Assembly: GCF_000152845.1 (NCBI RefSeq)
Contig: NZ_CH902584.1
Coordinates: 125,856-189,855, forward strand
DNA length: 64,000 bases
From: Roseovarius sp. 217
GTDB lineage: Bacteria > Pseudomonadota > Alphaproteobacteria > Rhodobacterales > Rhodobacteraceae
Reading direction: 5' to 3'
Shown here: one piece after another, positions 50,954 to 59,645 of the stretch
Position numbering within the stretch: position 1 is the first letter of the stretch
Layout of the letters: every line of letters begins with the position of its first letter
Made by a program: the position numbers and the translations under genes
Notes under the pieces: model-generated
Told to the model about the DNA's origin: nothing
What the model saw: the letters and a program-made list of their open reading frames with translations, nothing else
Database searches by the model: none

Positions 50954-53674
50954 ATGCCCGTTGTCGTTGTAGAATCGCCCGCCAAAGCCAAGACAATCAA
51001 CAAGTATTTGGGCGACGGATACACGGTTCTGGCAAGCTATGGCCACGTCCGCGACCTGCCTGCCAAAGATGGCTCTGTCGACACAGAGCACGGATTTGAG
51101 ATGACATGGGAAATCGGCGTCGACAGCCGAAAACATGTCAAGGCCATCGCCGATGCGCTTAAGGACGACAACGCGCTGATCCTCGCCACTGACCCCGACC
51201 GCGAAGGAGAGGCCATCAGCTGGCATCTTGAAGAAACCCTGCGCAAGCGCAAGGCGATCACCAAGGACACCCCCGTCAGCCGCGTGGTGTTCAACGCGAT
51301 CACCAAATCCGCCGTCACCGAGGCGATGAAAAATCCCCGTCAGGTCGATGCGCCACTGGTCGAGGCCTATCTGGCCCGCCGCGCGCTGGATTACCTCGTC
51401 GGCTTCAACCTAAGCCCGGTGCTCTGGCGCAAACTGCCCGGCGCGCGCTCGGCTGGGCGCGTGCAGTCGGTCTGCCTGCGCCTCATCGTCGAACGCGAGA
51501 TGGAGATCGAGGCCTTTACCGCCCGCGAATACTGGTCCGTCAAGGCCGTGCTGACCACGCCACGCGGACAGGATTATGAGGCGCGGCTTGTCTCGCTCGC
51601 GGGCAAGAAGCTCGACAAATTCGATCTGGAGAACGCCACGCAGGCCGAATTGGCGGTGCAAGCCATCACCTCCCGCACGCTCACCGTCACCTCGGTCGAG
51701 GCGAAACCGGCCAGCCGCAACCCCTCTGCCCCCTTCATGACCTCGACCTTGCAACAAGAGGCCAGCCGCAAATTCGGCATGGGTGCCAAGCAATGCATGT
51801 CTGCCGCGCAACGGCTCTACGAGGCCGGATACATCACCTATATGCGGACCGACGGCATCGACATGGCGCCCGAGGCCGTGATGGCCGCGCGCGACGCGAT
51901 CAAGGACCGCTTTGGCCCCGAATACCTGCCAAAATCGCCGCGCATGTACAAGAACAAGGCCAAGAACGCCCAAGAGGCGCATGAATGTATCCGCCCCACA
52001 GAGATGACCCGCGACGCAGGTCATATCAAAACCTCTGACGCGGATCAGCGCAAACTCTACGATCTCATCTGGAAGCGCACCCTCGCCTGTCAGATGGAGG
52101 CGGCACGGATGGAGCGCACCACTGTCGAGATCGGCAGCAACGATGGACAGGTCGGACTGCGTGCCACCGGTCAGGTGATGCTCTTTGAGGGCTTTCTCAA
52201 GGTCTACGAAGAAGGCCGCGATGATGTCAGCGGCGACGAGGATGATCGCCGCCTGCCGCAGATCATGCAGGGCGAACCCGCAGCCTTTGCCAAATCCTCG
52301 CTCCGGGCTGAGTTTGCCAAGGCAAGCGACGGGGCCGAGTCGACCGCCGCGGTGCTCTCTCCCAACGAAGCCATCCTTGGCCTTCAGCATTTCACCCAAC
52401 CGCCACCCCGCTACACCGAGGCGACGCTGGTCAAGAAGATGGAAGAATTGGGCATCGGCCGCCCCTCGACCTATGCCAGCGTTCTGACCACGATTCAGGA
52501 CCGCGAATATGTGCGCAAGGAACAGAACCGCCTCTTCCCCGAGGATAAGGGCCGCATTGTCACGGTCTTTCTGATCAATTTCTTCCGCAAATACGTGGGC
52601 TACGAATTCACCGCCAATCTCGAAGAGGATCTCGACCGCGTCAGCGCGGGCGAGGCGGATTACAAGGAAATTCTGGCGCGGTTCTGGCGCGATTTCTCCG
52701 CCGCGATTGCCGAAACGTCAGAGCTGCGCATCACCGAAGTGCTCACTGTGCTCGACGCGGCCCTTGCCCCCACACTCTATCCCCCGCGCGAGGATGGCAG
52801 CGACCCGCGTCAGTGCCCGCTCTGCGGCACCGGTCAGTTGCATCTCAAAACCTCGCGCTCGGGCGGCTTTGTCGGCTGTGGCAATTACCCTGAATGCCGT
52901 TACACCCGTCCCATCGGCGGGGATGCCGGGGAAAAAGGCGACCGGATTCTGGGCGAAGATGAGAACGGCATTGAGATTTCGCTGCGCTCGGGCCGCTTTG
53001 GCCCCTATGTGCAGCGTGGCGAGGCGACGGAAGAGAACAAGAAACCCGACCGCGCCAGCCTGCCCAAAGGCTGGAGCGCCGAGGCGATGACGCTGGAAAA
53101 GGCGCTCACCCTGCTCAGCCTGCCGCGCGAGGTGGGCCAACACCCCGAAGGCGGCATGATTTCCGCCAATTTCGGGCGCTTTGGCCCCTATCTCATGCAT
53201 CAATCGCCGGAAGAGGCCAAACCGGTCTACGCCAATCTCAAAGACCCGAATGATGTGTTCGAAATCGGCATGAACCGCGCCGTTGAACTCTTGGCCGCCA
53301 AACGCGCCAATCCCGGTGGGCGCGGACGTGCTGCGGCCAAGGCGCTGCGCGAAATGGGCGACCACCCCGAACATGGCGGCCCGATCCAGATCCTTGAGGG
53401 GCGCTATGGTCCCTATATCAAATGGGACAAGGTCAACGCGACCCTGCCCAAAGGCACCGAGCCGGAGGATGTGACGATGGAGATGGCCGTCGAGGCCATT
53501 GCCGCCAAGGCCTCCAAACCCGGTAAGGGGCGCAAGACCGCCGCCAAGAAACCTGCCGCCAAAACCGCAGCCGCCAAGAAACCGGCCACGAAAAAGGCAC
53601 CGGCAAAAAAGGCTCCTGCGAAAAAAACCAGCAGCGCAAAGGCCCCGGCCAAACGGGCCGCCGCAGGCGAATAG
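50954..53674 (+). CDS. topA: DNA topoisomerase I TopA
   Basis: Type IA topoisomerase that relaxes negative supercoils. The Toprim domain starts PVVVVESPAKAKTINKYLG (residues 2-20), with the DPDREGEAISWHL acidic motif near 80. The active-site tyrosine is in AGYITYMRTDGI near 300. A zinc-finger-like CPLCGTG...FVGCGNYPEC lies near 622-650. Topoisomerase C-terminal repeats follow, then a Lys/Ala-rich tail (about 855-900) typical of alphaproteobacterial enzymes. The ATG 50954 follows GGAAGGAG and gives 906 residues; an upstream frame start is discarded. Confidence 0.97.
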   Translation: MPVVVVESPAKAKTINKYLGDGYTVLASYGHVRDLPAKDGSVDTEHGFEMTWEIGVDSRKHVKAIADALKDDNALILATDPDREGEAISWHLEETLRKRKAITKDTPVSRVVFNAITKSAVTEAMKNPRQVDAPLVEAYLARRALDYLVGFNLSPVLWRKLPGARSAGRVQSVCLRLIVEREMEIEAFTAREYWSVKAVLTTPRGQDYEARLVSLAGKKLDKFDLENATQAELAVQAITSRTLTVTSVEAKPASRNPSAPFMTSTLQQEASRKFGMGAKQCMSAAQRLYEAGYITYMRTDGIDMAPEAVMAARDAIKDRFGPEYLPKSPRMYKNKAKNAQEAHECIRPTEMTRDAGHIKTSDADQRKLYDLIWKRTLACQMEAARMERTTVEIGSNDGQVGLRATGQVMLFEGFLKVYEEGRDDVSGDEDDRRLPQIMQGEPAAFAKSSLRAEFAKASDGAESTAAVLSPNEAILGLQHFTQPPPRYTEATLVKKMEELGIGRPSTYASVLTTIQDREYVRKEQNRLFPEDKGRIVTVFLINFFRKYVGYEFTANLEEDLDRVSAGEADYKEILARFWRDFSAAIAETSELRITEVLTVLDAALAPTLYPPREDGSDPRQCPLCGTGQLHLKTSRSGGFVGCGNYPECRYTRPIGGDAGEKGDRILGEDENGIEISLRSGRFGPYVQRGEATEENKKPDRASLPKGWSAEAMTLEKALTLLSLPREVGQHPEGGMISANFGRFGPYLMHQSPEEAKPVYANLKDPNDVFEIGMNRAVELLAAKRANPGGRGRAAAKALREMGDHPEHGGPIQILEGRYGPYIKWDKVNATLPKGTEPEDVTMEMAVEAIAAKASKPGKGRKTAAKKPAAKTAAAKKPATKKAPAKKAPAKKTSSAKAPAKRAAAGE

Positions 53675-53741
53675 TCCCACGCCACACAGAGCTGGGTCTA
53701 CGTAGTAATCCTTAATCCGCGTAGTTGCAGAGAGGGGTGCG

Positions 53742-53771
53742 TTGACTCGTGCCCACAATGCGCCCCATACC
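53742..53771 (+). promoter_or_regulatory. Possible sigma-70 promoter for scoAB
   Basis: TTGACT (53742-53747) with CATACC at 18-bp spacing (53766-53771). It lies about 30-60 bp upstream of the scoA ribosome-binding site. Confidence 0.35.
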
Positions 53772-53801
53772 GGGGCCGACAACTGTCTGGAGGAGTTTCA
53801 A

Positions 53802-54497
53802 ATGAAAAAGGTTTACGGCTCTGCCGCCGAGGCGCTTGACGGGATCTTGCGGGATGGCATGCTGATCGCGGCGGGCGGCTTTGGGCTCTGTGGCATTCCC
53901 GAATTGCTCTTGGCAGCCATCCGCGACTCTGGCGTCAAGGATCTGACCTTTGCCAGCAACAATGCAGGCGTCGATGATTTTGGCATCGGCATCCTGCTGC
54001 AGACCCGGCAAGTGCGCAAAATGATGTCCTCCTATGTGGGCGAGAATGCCGAATTCATGCGCCAGTATCTCTCGGGCGAGCTGGAACTTGAATTCAACCC
54101 GCAGGGCACCTTGGCCGAGCGTATGCGCGCTGGCGGCTGCGGCATCCCCGGTTTTTACACCAAGACCGGCGTCGGCACTCAGGTGGCCGAGGGCAAGGAA
54201 CACAAGGACTTCAACGGCGAGACTTATATTCTCGAACGGGGCATCTTTGCCGACCTCTCGATCGTCAAGGCGTGGAAGGCCGACACCACCGGCAACGCGA
54301 TCTTTCGCAAGACCGCCCGCAACTTCAACCCGCCGGCCGCGATGTGCGGCAAGATCTGCATCATGGAGGTCGAGGAAATCGTCCAACCCGGCGAATTGGA
54401 CCCCGACACCATCCACCTGCCGGGCATCTATGTGCATCGCCTCGTACAAGGCACACATGAGAAACGCATCGAACAACGTACCGTGAGGGCAGCATAA
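53802..54497 (+). CDS. scoA: Succinyl-CoA:3-ketoacid CoA-transferase subunit A
   Basis: Alpha subunit that transfers CoA from succinyl-CoA to acetoacetate, allowing use of ketone bodies. The family-I CoA-transferase CoA-binding loop GGFGLCGIPE lies near residues 24-33, with ADTTGNAIFRKTARNF near 162. Length is 231 residues. The ATG at 53802 has a GGAGGAG ribosome-binding site; the upstream frame start at 53742 is not used. Its TAA overlaps the scoB ATG by one base. Confidence 0.94.
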   Translation: MKKVYGSAAEALDGILRDGMLIAAGGFGLCGIPELLLAAIRDSGVKDLTFASNNAGVDDFGIGILLQTRQVRKMMSSYVGENAEFMRQYLSGELELEFNPQGTLAERMRAGGCGIPGFYTKTGVGTQVAEGKEHKDFNGETYILERGIFADLSIVKAWKADTTGNAIFRKTARNFNPPAAMCGKICIMEVEEIVQPGELDPDTIHLPGIYVHRLVQGTHEKRIEQRTVRAA

Positions 54498-55126
54498 TGG
54501 CTTGGGATCGCAATCAGATGGCCGCACGCGCGGCGCGAGAGCTTGAGGATGGCACCTATGTGAACCTCGGGATCGGCATTCCGACACTGGTGCCCAATTT
54601 CATCCCCGAAGGCGTGACCGTTACCCTGCAATCGGAAAACGGCATGCTGGGCATGGGTCCGTTTCCAGTCGCAGGCACCGAAGACCCGGACCTGATCAAC
54701 GCTGGCAAGCAGACCATCACCGAAGTACCGCAGACCAGCTATTTCGACAGCGCGCTGAGTTTCGGCATGATCCGCGGGGGCAAGATCGCCATGGCGATCC
54801 TCGGAGCCATGGAAGTGGCCGAGAATGGCGATCTCGCAAACTGGATGATCCCAGGCAAGCTGGTCAAGGGCATGGGCGGTGCCATGGATCTCGTGGCGGG
54901 CGTGGGCCGAGTGGTCGTGGTCATGGACCACACCAACAAGCATGGCGAGTCGAAAGTGCTCAAATCCTGCACCCTGCCGCTCACCGGCACGGGCGTGGTC
55001 AATCGGATCATCTCGAACCTGGGCGTTCTGGACGTGGTCGACGGCGGTCTCAAGATTGTTGAGTTGGCCGAAGGCGTCACCGAAGACGAATTGCGCGCCG
55101 CGACCGAGGCGACCATCGTCAACTGA
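54497..55126 (+). CDS. scoB: Succinyl-CoA:3-ketoacid CoA-transferase subunit B
   Basis: Beta subunit, carrying the catalytic glutamate that forms the glutamyl-CoA thioester. The active-site motif LQSENGMLGMGPFP lies near residues 44-57 (Glu in SENG). Length is 209 residues. It is coupled to scoA by a one-base overlap. Together with scoA it forms a two-gene operon that ends in a hairpin shared with the convergent lytic transglycosylase gene. Confidence 0.95.
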   Translation: MAWDRNQMAARAARELEDGTYVNLGIGIPTLVPNFIPEGVTVTLQSENGMLGMGPFPVAGTEDPDLINAGKQTITEVPQTSYFDSALSFGMIRGGKIAMAILGAMEVAENGDLANWMIPGKLVKGMGGAMDLVAGVGRVVVVMDHTNKHGESKVLKSCTLPLTGTGVVNRIISNLGVLDVVDGGLKIVELAEGVTEDELRAATEATIVN

Positions 55127-55145
55127 TCGTCGTCAACTGGAATCC

Positions 55146-55176
55146 AAGGGCCGAGCGCTTGCGTCGTTCGGCCCTT
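55146..55176. terminator. Hairpin between scoB and the lytic transglycosylase gene
   Basis: AAGGGCCGA (55146-55154) and TCGGCCCTT (55168-55176) form a 9-bp stem with a 13-nt loop, placed between convergent genes. It has no long U-run on either side, so strength is uncertain. Confidence 0.5.
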
Positions 55177-55993
55177 ACTTCATCGCCAGATTGAGCGCGC
55201 AGGCGTCCGTGATCAATTCCGGCTGCGTCTTGCACAGCCCGCGCGCCACCTCATAGGCGGCCAGCACCTTGGGGATATAGTCGCGGGTCTCTGTATAGGG
55301 CGGCACGCCACCGTGCTGTTTGACGGCGTTCTCGCCGGCATTATACCCCGCAAGCGCCAGCACCACATCGCCTTTGAACTCCGTCATCAGCCAGTCCAGA
55401 TAGGCCACCCCGCCCCGGATATTCTGGGCCGGTGACAGGCTGTCGGTCACACCAAAGCGACGGGCCGTATCCGGCATGAGCTGCATCAACCCCTGCGCCC
55501 CTGCCCCGCTGAGTGCTGCAGGCCGCCCAGAGGATTCGACAGCGATCACCGCCAGAACCAACGCAGGAGAGATTTGCGTGCCGATGGTCTCGCTGAGGAT
55601 ATGACGACCTTCCGAACGGGCGATGTCTTGCACCGATTGTAGCCGAGGCGCGCTGACGTATTTGCCAGCGGGCGGCCTGCTCAGATGGTCCATCGCCGTT
55701 CGCAGGCGTAGGTTAGGATCGGTTTCCTGATCGGCAGGGACAAGTTCCCAGAACCACCCATAGGCCGCAATACGCGGCACGTCAGGGGTGACAGGCGCAG
55801 GTGTCTCCGTCTTTTTGACACGCGGCGCGGGGGCCTGAGGCGTAACCTGCACGAGCGGTCCGCGTCGTGTCCCCGGCGCAGGTGCCTTTTCCCGCTTGAA
55901 GGTGAAGTCAGCGAAGGGCTGCGGCTCCTGCGCCACAACAGGGCCGGTTCCTGCAAGAATCGCAGCAAACACCAAAAGACTTAAAATTTTCAT
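55175..55993 (-). CDS. Lytic transglycosylase (SLT domain)
   Basis: Periplasmic peptidoglycan lytic transglycosylase of 272 residues. A signal peptide (MKILSLLVFAAILAGTGPVV-AQ) is followed by a Pro-rich linker and an SLT domain: catalytic Glu in AVESSGRPAALSG (near 178), then GAQGLMQLMPDTARRFGV and YLDWLMTEFKGDVVLALAGY. It may make openings for the neighbouring pilus apparatus or act in cell-wall turnover. The ATG 55993 gives the signal peptide; the longer upstream frame is rejected. It is divergent from the first pilin gene. Confidence 0.9.
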   Translation of the reverse strand: MKILSLLVFAAILAGTGPVVAQEPQPFADFTFKREKAPAPGTRRGPLVQVTPQAPAPRVKKTETPAPVTPDVPRIAAYGWFWELVPADQETDPNLRLRTAMDHLSRPPAGKYVSAPRLQSVQDIARSEGRHILSETIGTQISPALVLAVIAVESSGRPAALSGAGAQGLMQLMPDTARRFGVTDSLSPAQNIRGGVAYLDWLMTEFKGDVVLALAGYNAGENAVKQHGGVPPYTETRDYIPKVLAAYEVARGLCKTQPELITDACALNLAMK

Positions 55994-56348
55994 AGCGGGC
56001 GCTGCTCTGCCTCTGATTGATTGTGTCAAGTATTGCAAAAATACGCCTCCGACGCCAGTATTGTCGTGATTGAGGGTGCGAGCACCGCACAATTGCGCCA
56101 CAATCCCCCCTTCAAACCTGAAGAAAAACGGTTTTTCAGATTTTCTTCTGTTGTTTTTCAATATCTTAAGATTTTTCATGGAGTTTCTTCAGGTCACTCA
56201 AAAATTGGTCCATTGCCGCCAAATTCCCGCCTGATTTGACCCGCTATATGGCTTCACACCACGACGGCAGCGGGCCATTAAAAAAATCGGGTCCTAAACT
56301 GAAGCGGCTGTAACAACACAAGCAACTGATCCTTTGGAGGGACCAACA
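55994..56348. other. Divergent gap before the first pilin gene
   Basis: 355 bp, notably AT-rich in 56090-56180 and 56279-56300. No gene is supported. It must hold the promoters for the lytic transglycosylase (minus) and pilin (plus) genes; I do not see a clear consensus -35/-10 pair. The pilin ribosome-binding site is GGAGGGACC. Confidence 0.4.
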
Positions 56349-56558
56349 ATGATCAAATTTTTCAAAAACTTCTCGAAAGACGAAGACGGCGCCGTAACGG
56401 TTGACTGGGTCGTTCTGACCGCAGCCGTCGTTGGCCTGGGTATCGCTGGTGTGGCATCGGTCAACAGCGGCATCACCTCGCTGGCCACCGCAATCGAAAC
56501 TGGAGTCTCCGGTCAGACGGTCGGGACGGGTGCAGCTGCTCCCACAACCACACCGTAA
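56349..56558 (+). CDS. Flp-type (Tad) pilin with G/AVTVDW processing core
   Basis: 69-residue small pilin of the type IVb/Flp class. The positively charged leader of 14 residues ends at Gly14, followed by AVTVDW and a hydrophobic helix (about 15-38). In typical Flp pilins the core is G-A-x-x-x-E-Y, so here Asp19 replaces Glu (+5) and Trp20 replaces Tyr (+6). The C-terminal tail is Ala/Thr/Pro-rich. It has a strong ribosome-binding site and a 12-bp hairpin directly after it, as expected for an abundant pilin transcript. It is followed by a second, similar pilin gene. Confidence 0.8.
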   Translation: MIKFFKNFSKDEDGAVTVDWVVLTAAVVGLGIAGVASVNSGITSLATAIETGVSGQTVGTGAAAPTTTP

Positions 56559-56581
56559 TACGACCCGAACGTGTTAGGGTC

Positions 56582-56610
56582 ATGGCCGCAAATCCACGAT
56601 TTGCGGCCAT
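56582..56610 (+). other. 12-bp hairpin between the two pilin genes
   Basis: Perfect ATGGCCGCAAAT (56582-56593) and ATTTGCGGCCAT (56599-56610), 5-nt loop, without a U-run. It may stabilise the upstream pilin mRNA 3' end or act as a partial terminator. Confidence 0.6.
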
Positions 56611-56732
56611 TACGCCCTAAACACGCATAGCGCTCATGCGCGAAATTCAGAACCTTGGTTAAAGCGTATAGACACTCAGAACATCCAAACGCCGAAGTTC
56701 AGGAATTTCCGTACCGAAAGGCGAATTTTGGA

Positions 56733-56921
56733 ATGCGACACATAGCAAGACGATTTGCGTTCGACCAGGATGGGGCGGTGACTGTCGATTGGGTGGTGCT
56801 CACCGCAGCCGTCGTAGGTCTGGCTGTAGGCGCGATTTTAACGATCCAAAACGCGACAACATCCCTTGGCGGCGACGTTTCAACTGCCGTTTCCAACGTG
56901 ACTGTCGGAACTGGCAACTAG
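56733..56921 (+). CDS. Second Flp-type pilin
   Basis: 62 residues, with the same 14-residue leader length and an identical GAVTVDWVVLTAAVVGL core as the first pilin, then a divergent tail (TIQNATTSLGGDVS). The ATG at 56733 is selected because it gives the same leader; the longer upstream frame has no support. The ribosome-binding site is weak (GGA, two bases upstream), suggesting lower expression. It may be a minor pilin. A terminator follows. Confidence 0.72.
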   Translation: MRHIARRFAFDQDGAVTVDWVVLTAAVVGLAVGAILTIQNATTSLGGDVSTAVSNVTVGTGN

Positions 56922-56940
56922 TCAATCTTCGACTGTCGAG

Positions 56941-56980
56941 AAGAACTCCGGAAGGTTAATCCTTCTGGAGTTCTTTCGTT
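56941..56980 (+). terminator. Terminator after the second pilin gene
   Basis: 15-bp stem with one G-U pair, AAGAACTCCGGAAGG (56941-56955) and CCTTCTGGAGTTCTT (56961-56975), loop TTAAT, followed by a pyrimidine-rich tail. Confidence 0.7.
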
Positions 56981-57080
56981 CTGCTCTTTCAAAAGACACT
57001 CCACCAACGCCGAGCGCCGCGAAACGTTCTCGATACATCCAAACTTCCGCCGCATTTGTATGTGATTGCATGGTGCGAGA

Positions 57081-57107
57081 TAGGAGATCGCATAGCGGTT
57101 TCTCCTA
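57081..57107 (+). other. Inverted repeat upstream of cpaB
   Basis: TAGGAGA (57081-57087) and TCTCCTA (57101-57107) flank 13 bases, just before the cpaB ribosome-binding site GGAGAGG. It could be an operator or a leader hairpin. Confidence 0.35.
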
Positions 57108-57132
57108 AAAGATAACCTGGAGAGGAATAGCC

Positions 57133-58002
57133 ATGCGAATTGTCTTCGGATTGGTGCTAATGCTGGGATTAGGGCTTGCGGGTTTTGCGGTCTATATGGC
57201 CAAGACCTACATCGACGGCTATCAGCAGCAGTTGGCCTTGGAGCGTCAACAACGCGCGCCCAATATCGAAACGGTCGACATCTATGTGGCCAACCAATTG
57301 ATAAAATACGGCGAGCCCCTCACCACAGAAGCCGTGCGATTGATCGCCTTTCCCAAAGACTCTCTACCCGAAGGAGCCTTCAGCTCCACGGAAGAGCTGT
57401 TTCCCAGCGGGGCAAGCGTCGTGCGCAAAGCGCTGCGTCGCATGGAGAAAAACGAACCCATCCTTGCGGTCAAGGTTACAAAACCCGGCGAAGAAGCCGG
57501 TATAACGTCGCAATTGGAGCGCGGCATGCGGGCGTTTGCCATCAAGGTGGATGTGACCAGCGGCGTTTCAGGTTTCCTGCGCCCCGGTGACACGGTCGAT
57601 ATCTATTGGACGGGTAGCATCGGAGCGGGCAATCTGCGCACTGAGGAAGATTCCACGGGCGAAGTCACCAAGCTGATCGACACAGGCGTGAAACTGATCG
57701 CAGTTGATCAGGTCGCCGACATGGATATGACCGAGGCAGTGGTTGCCCGCACAGTGGCCGTTGCGGTCACGCCCAACCAAGTTGCCGCATTGGCGCAAGC
57801 TCAATCCACCGGGCGGCTGTCGCTGTCGCTGGTCGGCGCGTCGGACGATACGGTGGCCCAGTCCATCGAGGTAGACCAACGTCGGCTCCTCGGACTCACT
57901 GCACAGGCGGTCGTCAAGCAGGAGGCGATCCCGGAAACCTGCACCATCCGCACGCGGCGTGGAGCAGAGGTGATCGAGACACCCATTCCCTGCACGAACT
58001 GA
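57133..58002 (+). CDS. cpaB: Flp pilus assembly protein CpaB (RcpC)
   Basis: Periplasmic SAF-domain protein of the Tad pilus, anchored by one N-terminal helix (about 6-24). The SAF domain begins VDIYVANQLIKYGEPLT (near 49) and continues with FPKDSLPEGAF. A C-terminal RcpC domain follows (about 130-270) and a Cys pair in TCIRTRRGAEVIETPIPC-type tail. Length is 289 residues. The last five codons with the stop are tandemly duplicated just after the gene (57988-58017). A strong terminator separates it from cpaC. Confidence 0.92.
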   Translation: MRIVFGLVLMLGLGLAGFAVYMAKTYIDGYQQQLALERQQRAPNIETVDIYVANQLIKYGEPLTTEAVRLIAFPKDSLPEGAFSSTEELFPSGASVVRKALRRMEKNEPILAVKVTKPGEEAGITSQLERGMRAFAIKVDVTSGVSGFLRPGDTVDIYWTGSIGAGNLRTEEDSTGEVTKLIDTGVKLIAVDQVADMDMTEAVVARTVAVAVTPNQVAALAQAQSTGRLSLSLVGASDDTVAQSIEVDQRRLLGLTAQAVVKQEAIPETCTIRTRRGAEVIETPIPCTN

Positions 58003-58017
58003 CCCTGCACGAACTGA
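57988..58017 (+). repeat. 15-bp tandem duplication spanning the cpaB stop codon
   Basis: The unit CCCTGCACGAACTGA occurs exactly twice (57988-58002 and 58003-58017). The first copy encodes the last four residues (PCTN) and stop of CpaB; the second is in the same frame but lies beyond the stop. Confidence 0.9.
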
Positions 58018-58040
58018 CCCGGTCAGGGACGTTCGGCATT

Positions 58041-58067
58041 GGCACCCGCTCGCGGGTGCCTTTTTTT
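58041..58067 (+). terminator. Strong rho-independent terminator between cpaB and cpaC
   Basis: GGCACCCG (58041-58048), loop CTCG, CGGGTGCC (58053-58060), then seven T (58061-58067). A textbook terminator inside the Tad cluster. Confidence 0.85.
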
Positions 58068-58212
58068 CGTACATGTAGGATTTGGTCACACAAATAAGAA
58101 AAATGCACAAAACTGCATTGATTCTTGAAAAAAAATCGGAACTGCCGCAATGTGGCACAAATCCGGGCGACAAGACCCGACAAAATGAGGCGTGATCGGA
58201 AAGGCAGGTCAC

Positions 58213-59631
58213 ATGAAATTGCGTAGATATTTATGCGCGGCTCTCTTTGGGCTGGCGTGTGTTGCTGGCCACGTACCACAGCCTGCACAGGCAGAGACGA
58301 TCCGGGTCGTTCGCAACGGCACGTCCAGCGTTCTCAGCGTGGCGATGAACAGGGCCGTGGTTGTCGAGAGCGATTCACCCTTCGCGGAATTGAGCATTGC
58401 AAACCCTGCCATCGCTGATTTTTCAACGCTGTCAGACCGGACGATCTATGTCTTGGGCAAGACTCCGGGGCGCACCACTCTCAGCCTGTTTGATGGCGCA
58501 GGACAACTCATCACCAATATCGACGTGCATGTCAGCACGGATATAGAAGAGTTCAAGGAACGCCTGAAACAAATTCTACCGGGCGAACCGATTGAGGTGC
58601 GCAGCGCCAATGACGGTATCGTGATTTCTGGTACAGTCTCCAGCTCATCCCGCATGCAACGCGCTCTGGACCTCGCCGAGCGCTATGCACCCGAACGTGT
58701 GTCAAACCTGATGTCGGTCTCCGGCAAACAACAGGTGATGCTCAAGGTTCGCTTTGCCGAAATGCAACGCAGCGTGTCCAAGGCCCTCTCGACCTCGCTC
58801 TCTATCGACGCGCGTGGGGCCAATCAGGTCGGCGTCTTCGGCGGCACCAACACCACGAACACGCTAGGTGGCGTGCTGGGGTCGACGGCGGGGACAATTC
58901 CTGGTGCGAATGACAACAACGGCGTCTTTAACTTCGGCTTTGACGTGGGCTCGGTCGAGGTTGGCATTCTGCTTGAGGCGCTGGAAACCAAGGGCGTTGT
59001 GCGCACCTTGGCAGAGCCGAACCTGACCGCCCTATCGGGCCAAGAGGCCAAATTTCTTGCAGGTGGCGAATTTCCGGTGCCCGTGGCTCAGGATAACGAC
59101 ACCACCACCGTCGAATTCAAACCCTTCGGTGTCGAGCTGAACTTCGTGCCGCGCGTCGTGGACGACGGCATTATCAACCTCGAGATGGCGGCAGCGGTAT
59201 CCTCGATTGATACGAGCAATTCTTTGGTTTCAGACGGTTTTTCGATCCCTGCCTTCCGCCGCCGCGACACGTCCACGACTGTGGCCCTGCGCGACGGCGA
59301 GAGCTTTGCGATTGCCGGTCTCTTGCAGGATGATTTCCGCGACAATGCTGGTCAGGTTCCGTGGCTGGGCGATGTGCCGGTCTTGGGCGCACTCTTCCGA
59401 AGTGCCGATTATCAGCGCTCGCAGACCGAGCTCGTGATCATCGTCTCGGCGCATTTGGTGTCACCCTCCCGTGGTGAGGCGCTTGCCTTGCCGACAGATC
59501 GCGTGAAACTTCCGTCGGAGAAAGATTTGTTCCTGAATGGTCGCGTTGCCAATGGCGTCAGTGACCGGGGCGCAGTGGGTGAGGTGGCCAAGCAGGATTT
59601 CACCGGATCCTACGGCTATGTGATGGATTGA
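58213..59631 (+). CDS. cpaC: Tad pilus outer-membrane secretin CpaC (RcpA)
   Basis: Outer-membrane secretin of the Tad pilus, 472 residues. A signal peptide (about 1-27) is followed by a pilus-assembly N-domain (VAMNRAVVVESDSPFAELS), a BON-like domain (IEVRSANDGIVISGTVSS near 140) and the secretin domain with GVVRTLAEPNLTALSGQEAK near 263 and VPWLGDVPVLGALFRS near 388. The ATG 58213 with AAGGCAGG upstream fits the signal peptide. Located after a terminator, it should have its own promoter in 58068-58212. Confidence 0.94.
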   Translation: MKLRRYLCAALFGLACVAGHVPQPAQAETIRVVRNGTSSVLSVAMNRAVVVESDSPFAELSIANPAIADFSTLSDRTIYVLGKTPGRTTLSLFDGAGQLITNIDVHVSTDIEEFKERLKQILPGEPIEVRSANDGIVISGTVSSSSRMQRALDLAERYAPERVSNLMSVSGKQQVMLKVRFAEMQRSVSKALSTSLSIDARGANQVGVFGGTNTTNTLGGVLGSTAGTIPGANDNNGVFNFGFDVGSVEVGILLEALETKGVVRTLAEPNLTALSGQEAKFLAGGEFPVPVAQDNDTTTVEFKPFGVELNFVPRVVDDGIINLEMAAAVSSIDTSNSLVSDGFSIPAFRRRDTSTTVALRDGESFAIAGLLQDDFRDNAGQVPWLGDVPVLGALFRSADYQRSQTELVIIVSAHLVSPSRGEALALPTDRVKLPSEKDLFLNGRVANGVSDRGAVGEVAKQDFTGSYGYVMD

Positions 59632-59645
59632 GCAGGGGACTGGCT

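Noticed and set aside
55994-56179. A 62-residue N-terminal extension of the lytic transglycosylase
   Set aside because: It would bury the signal peptide and runs through AT-rich intergenic DNA.
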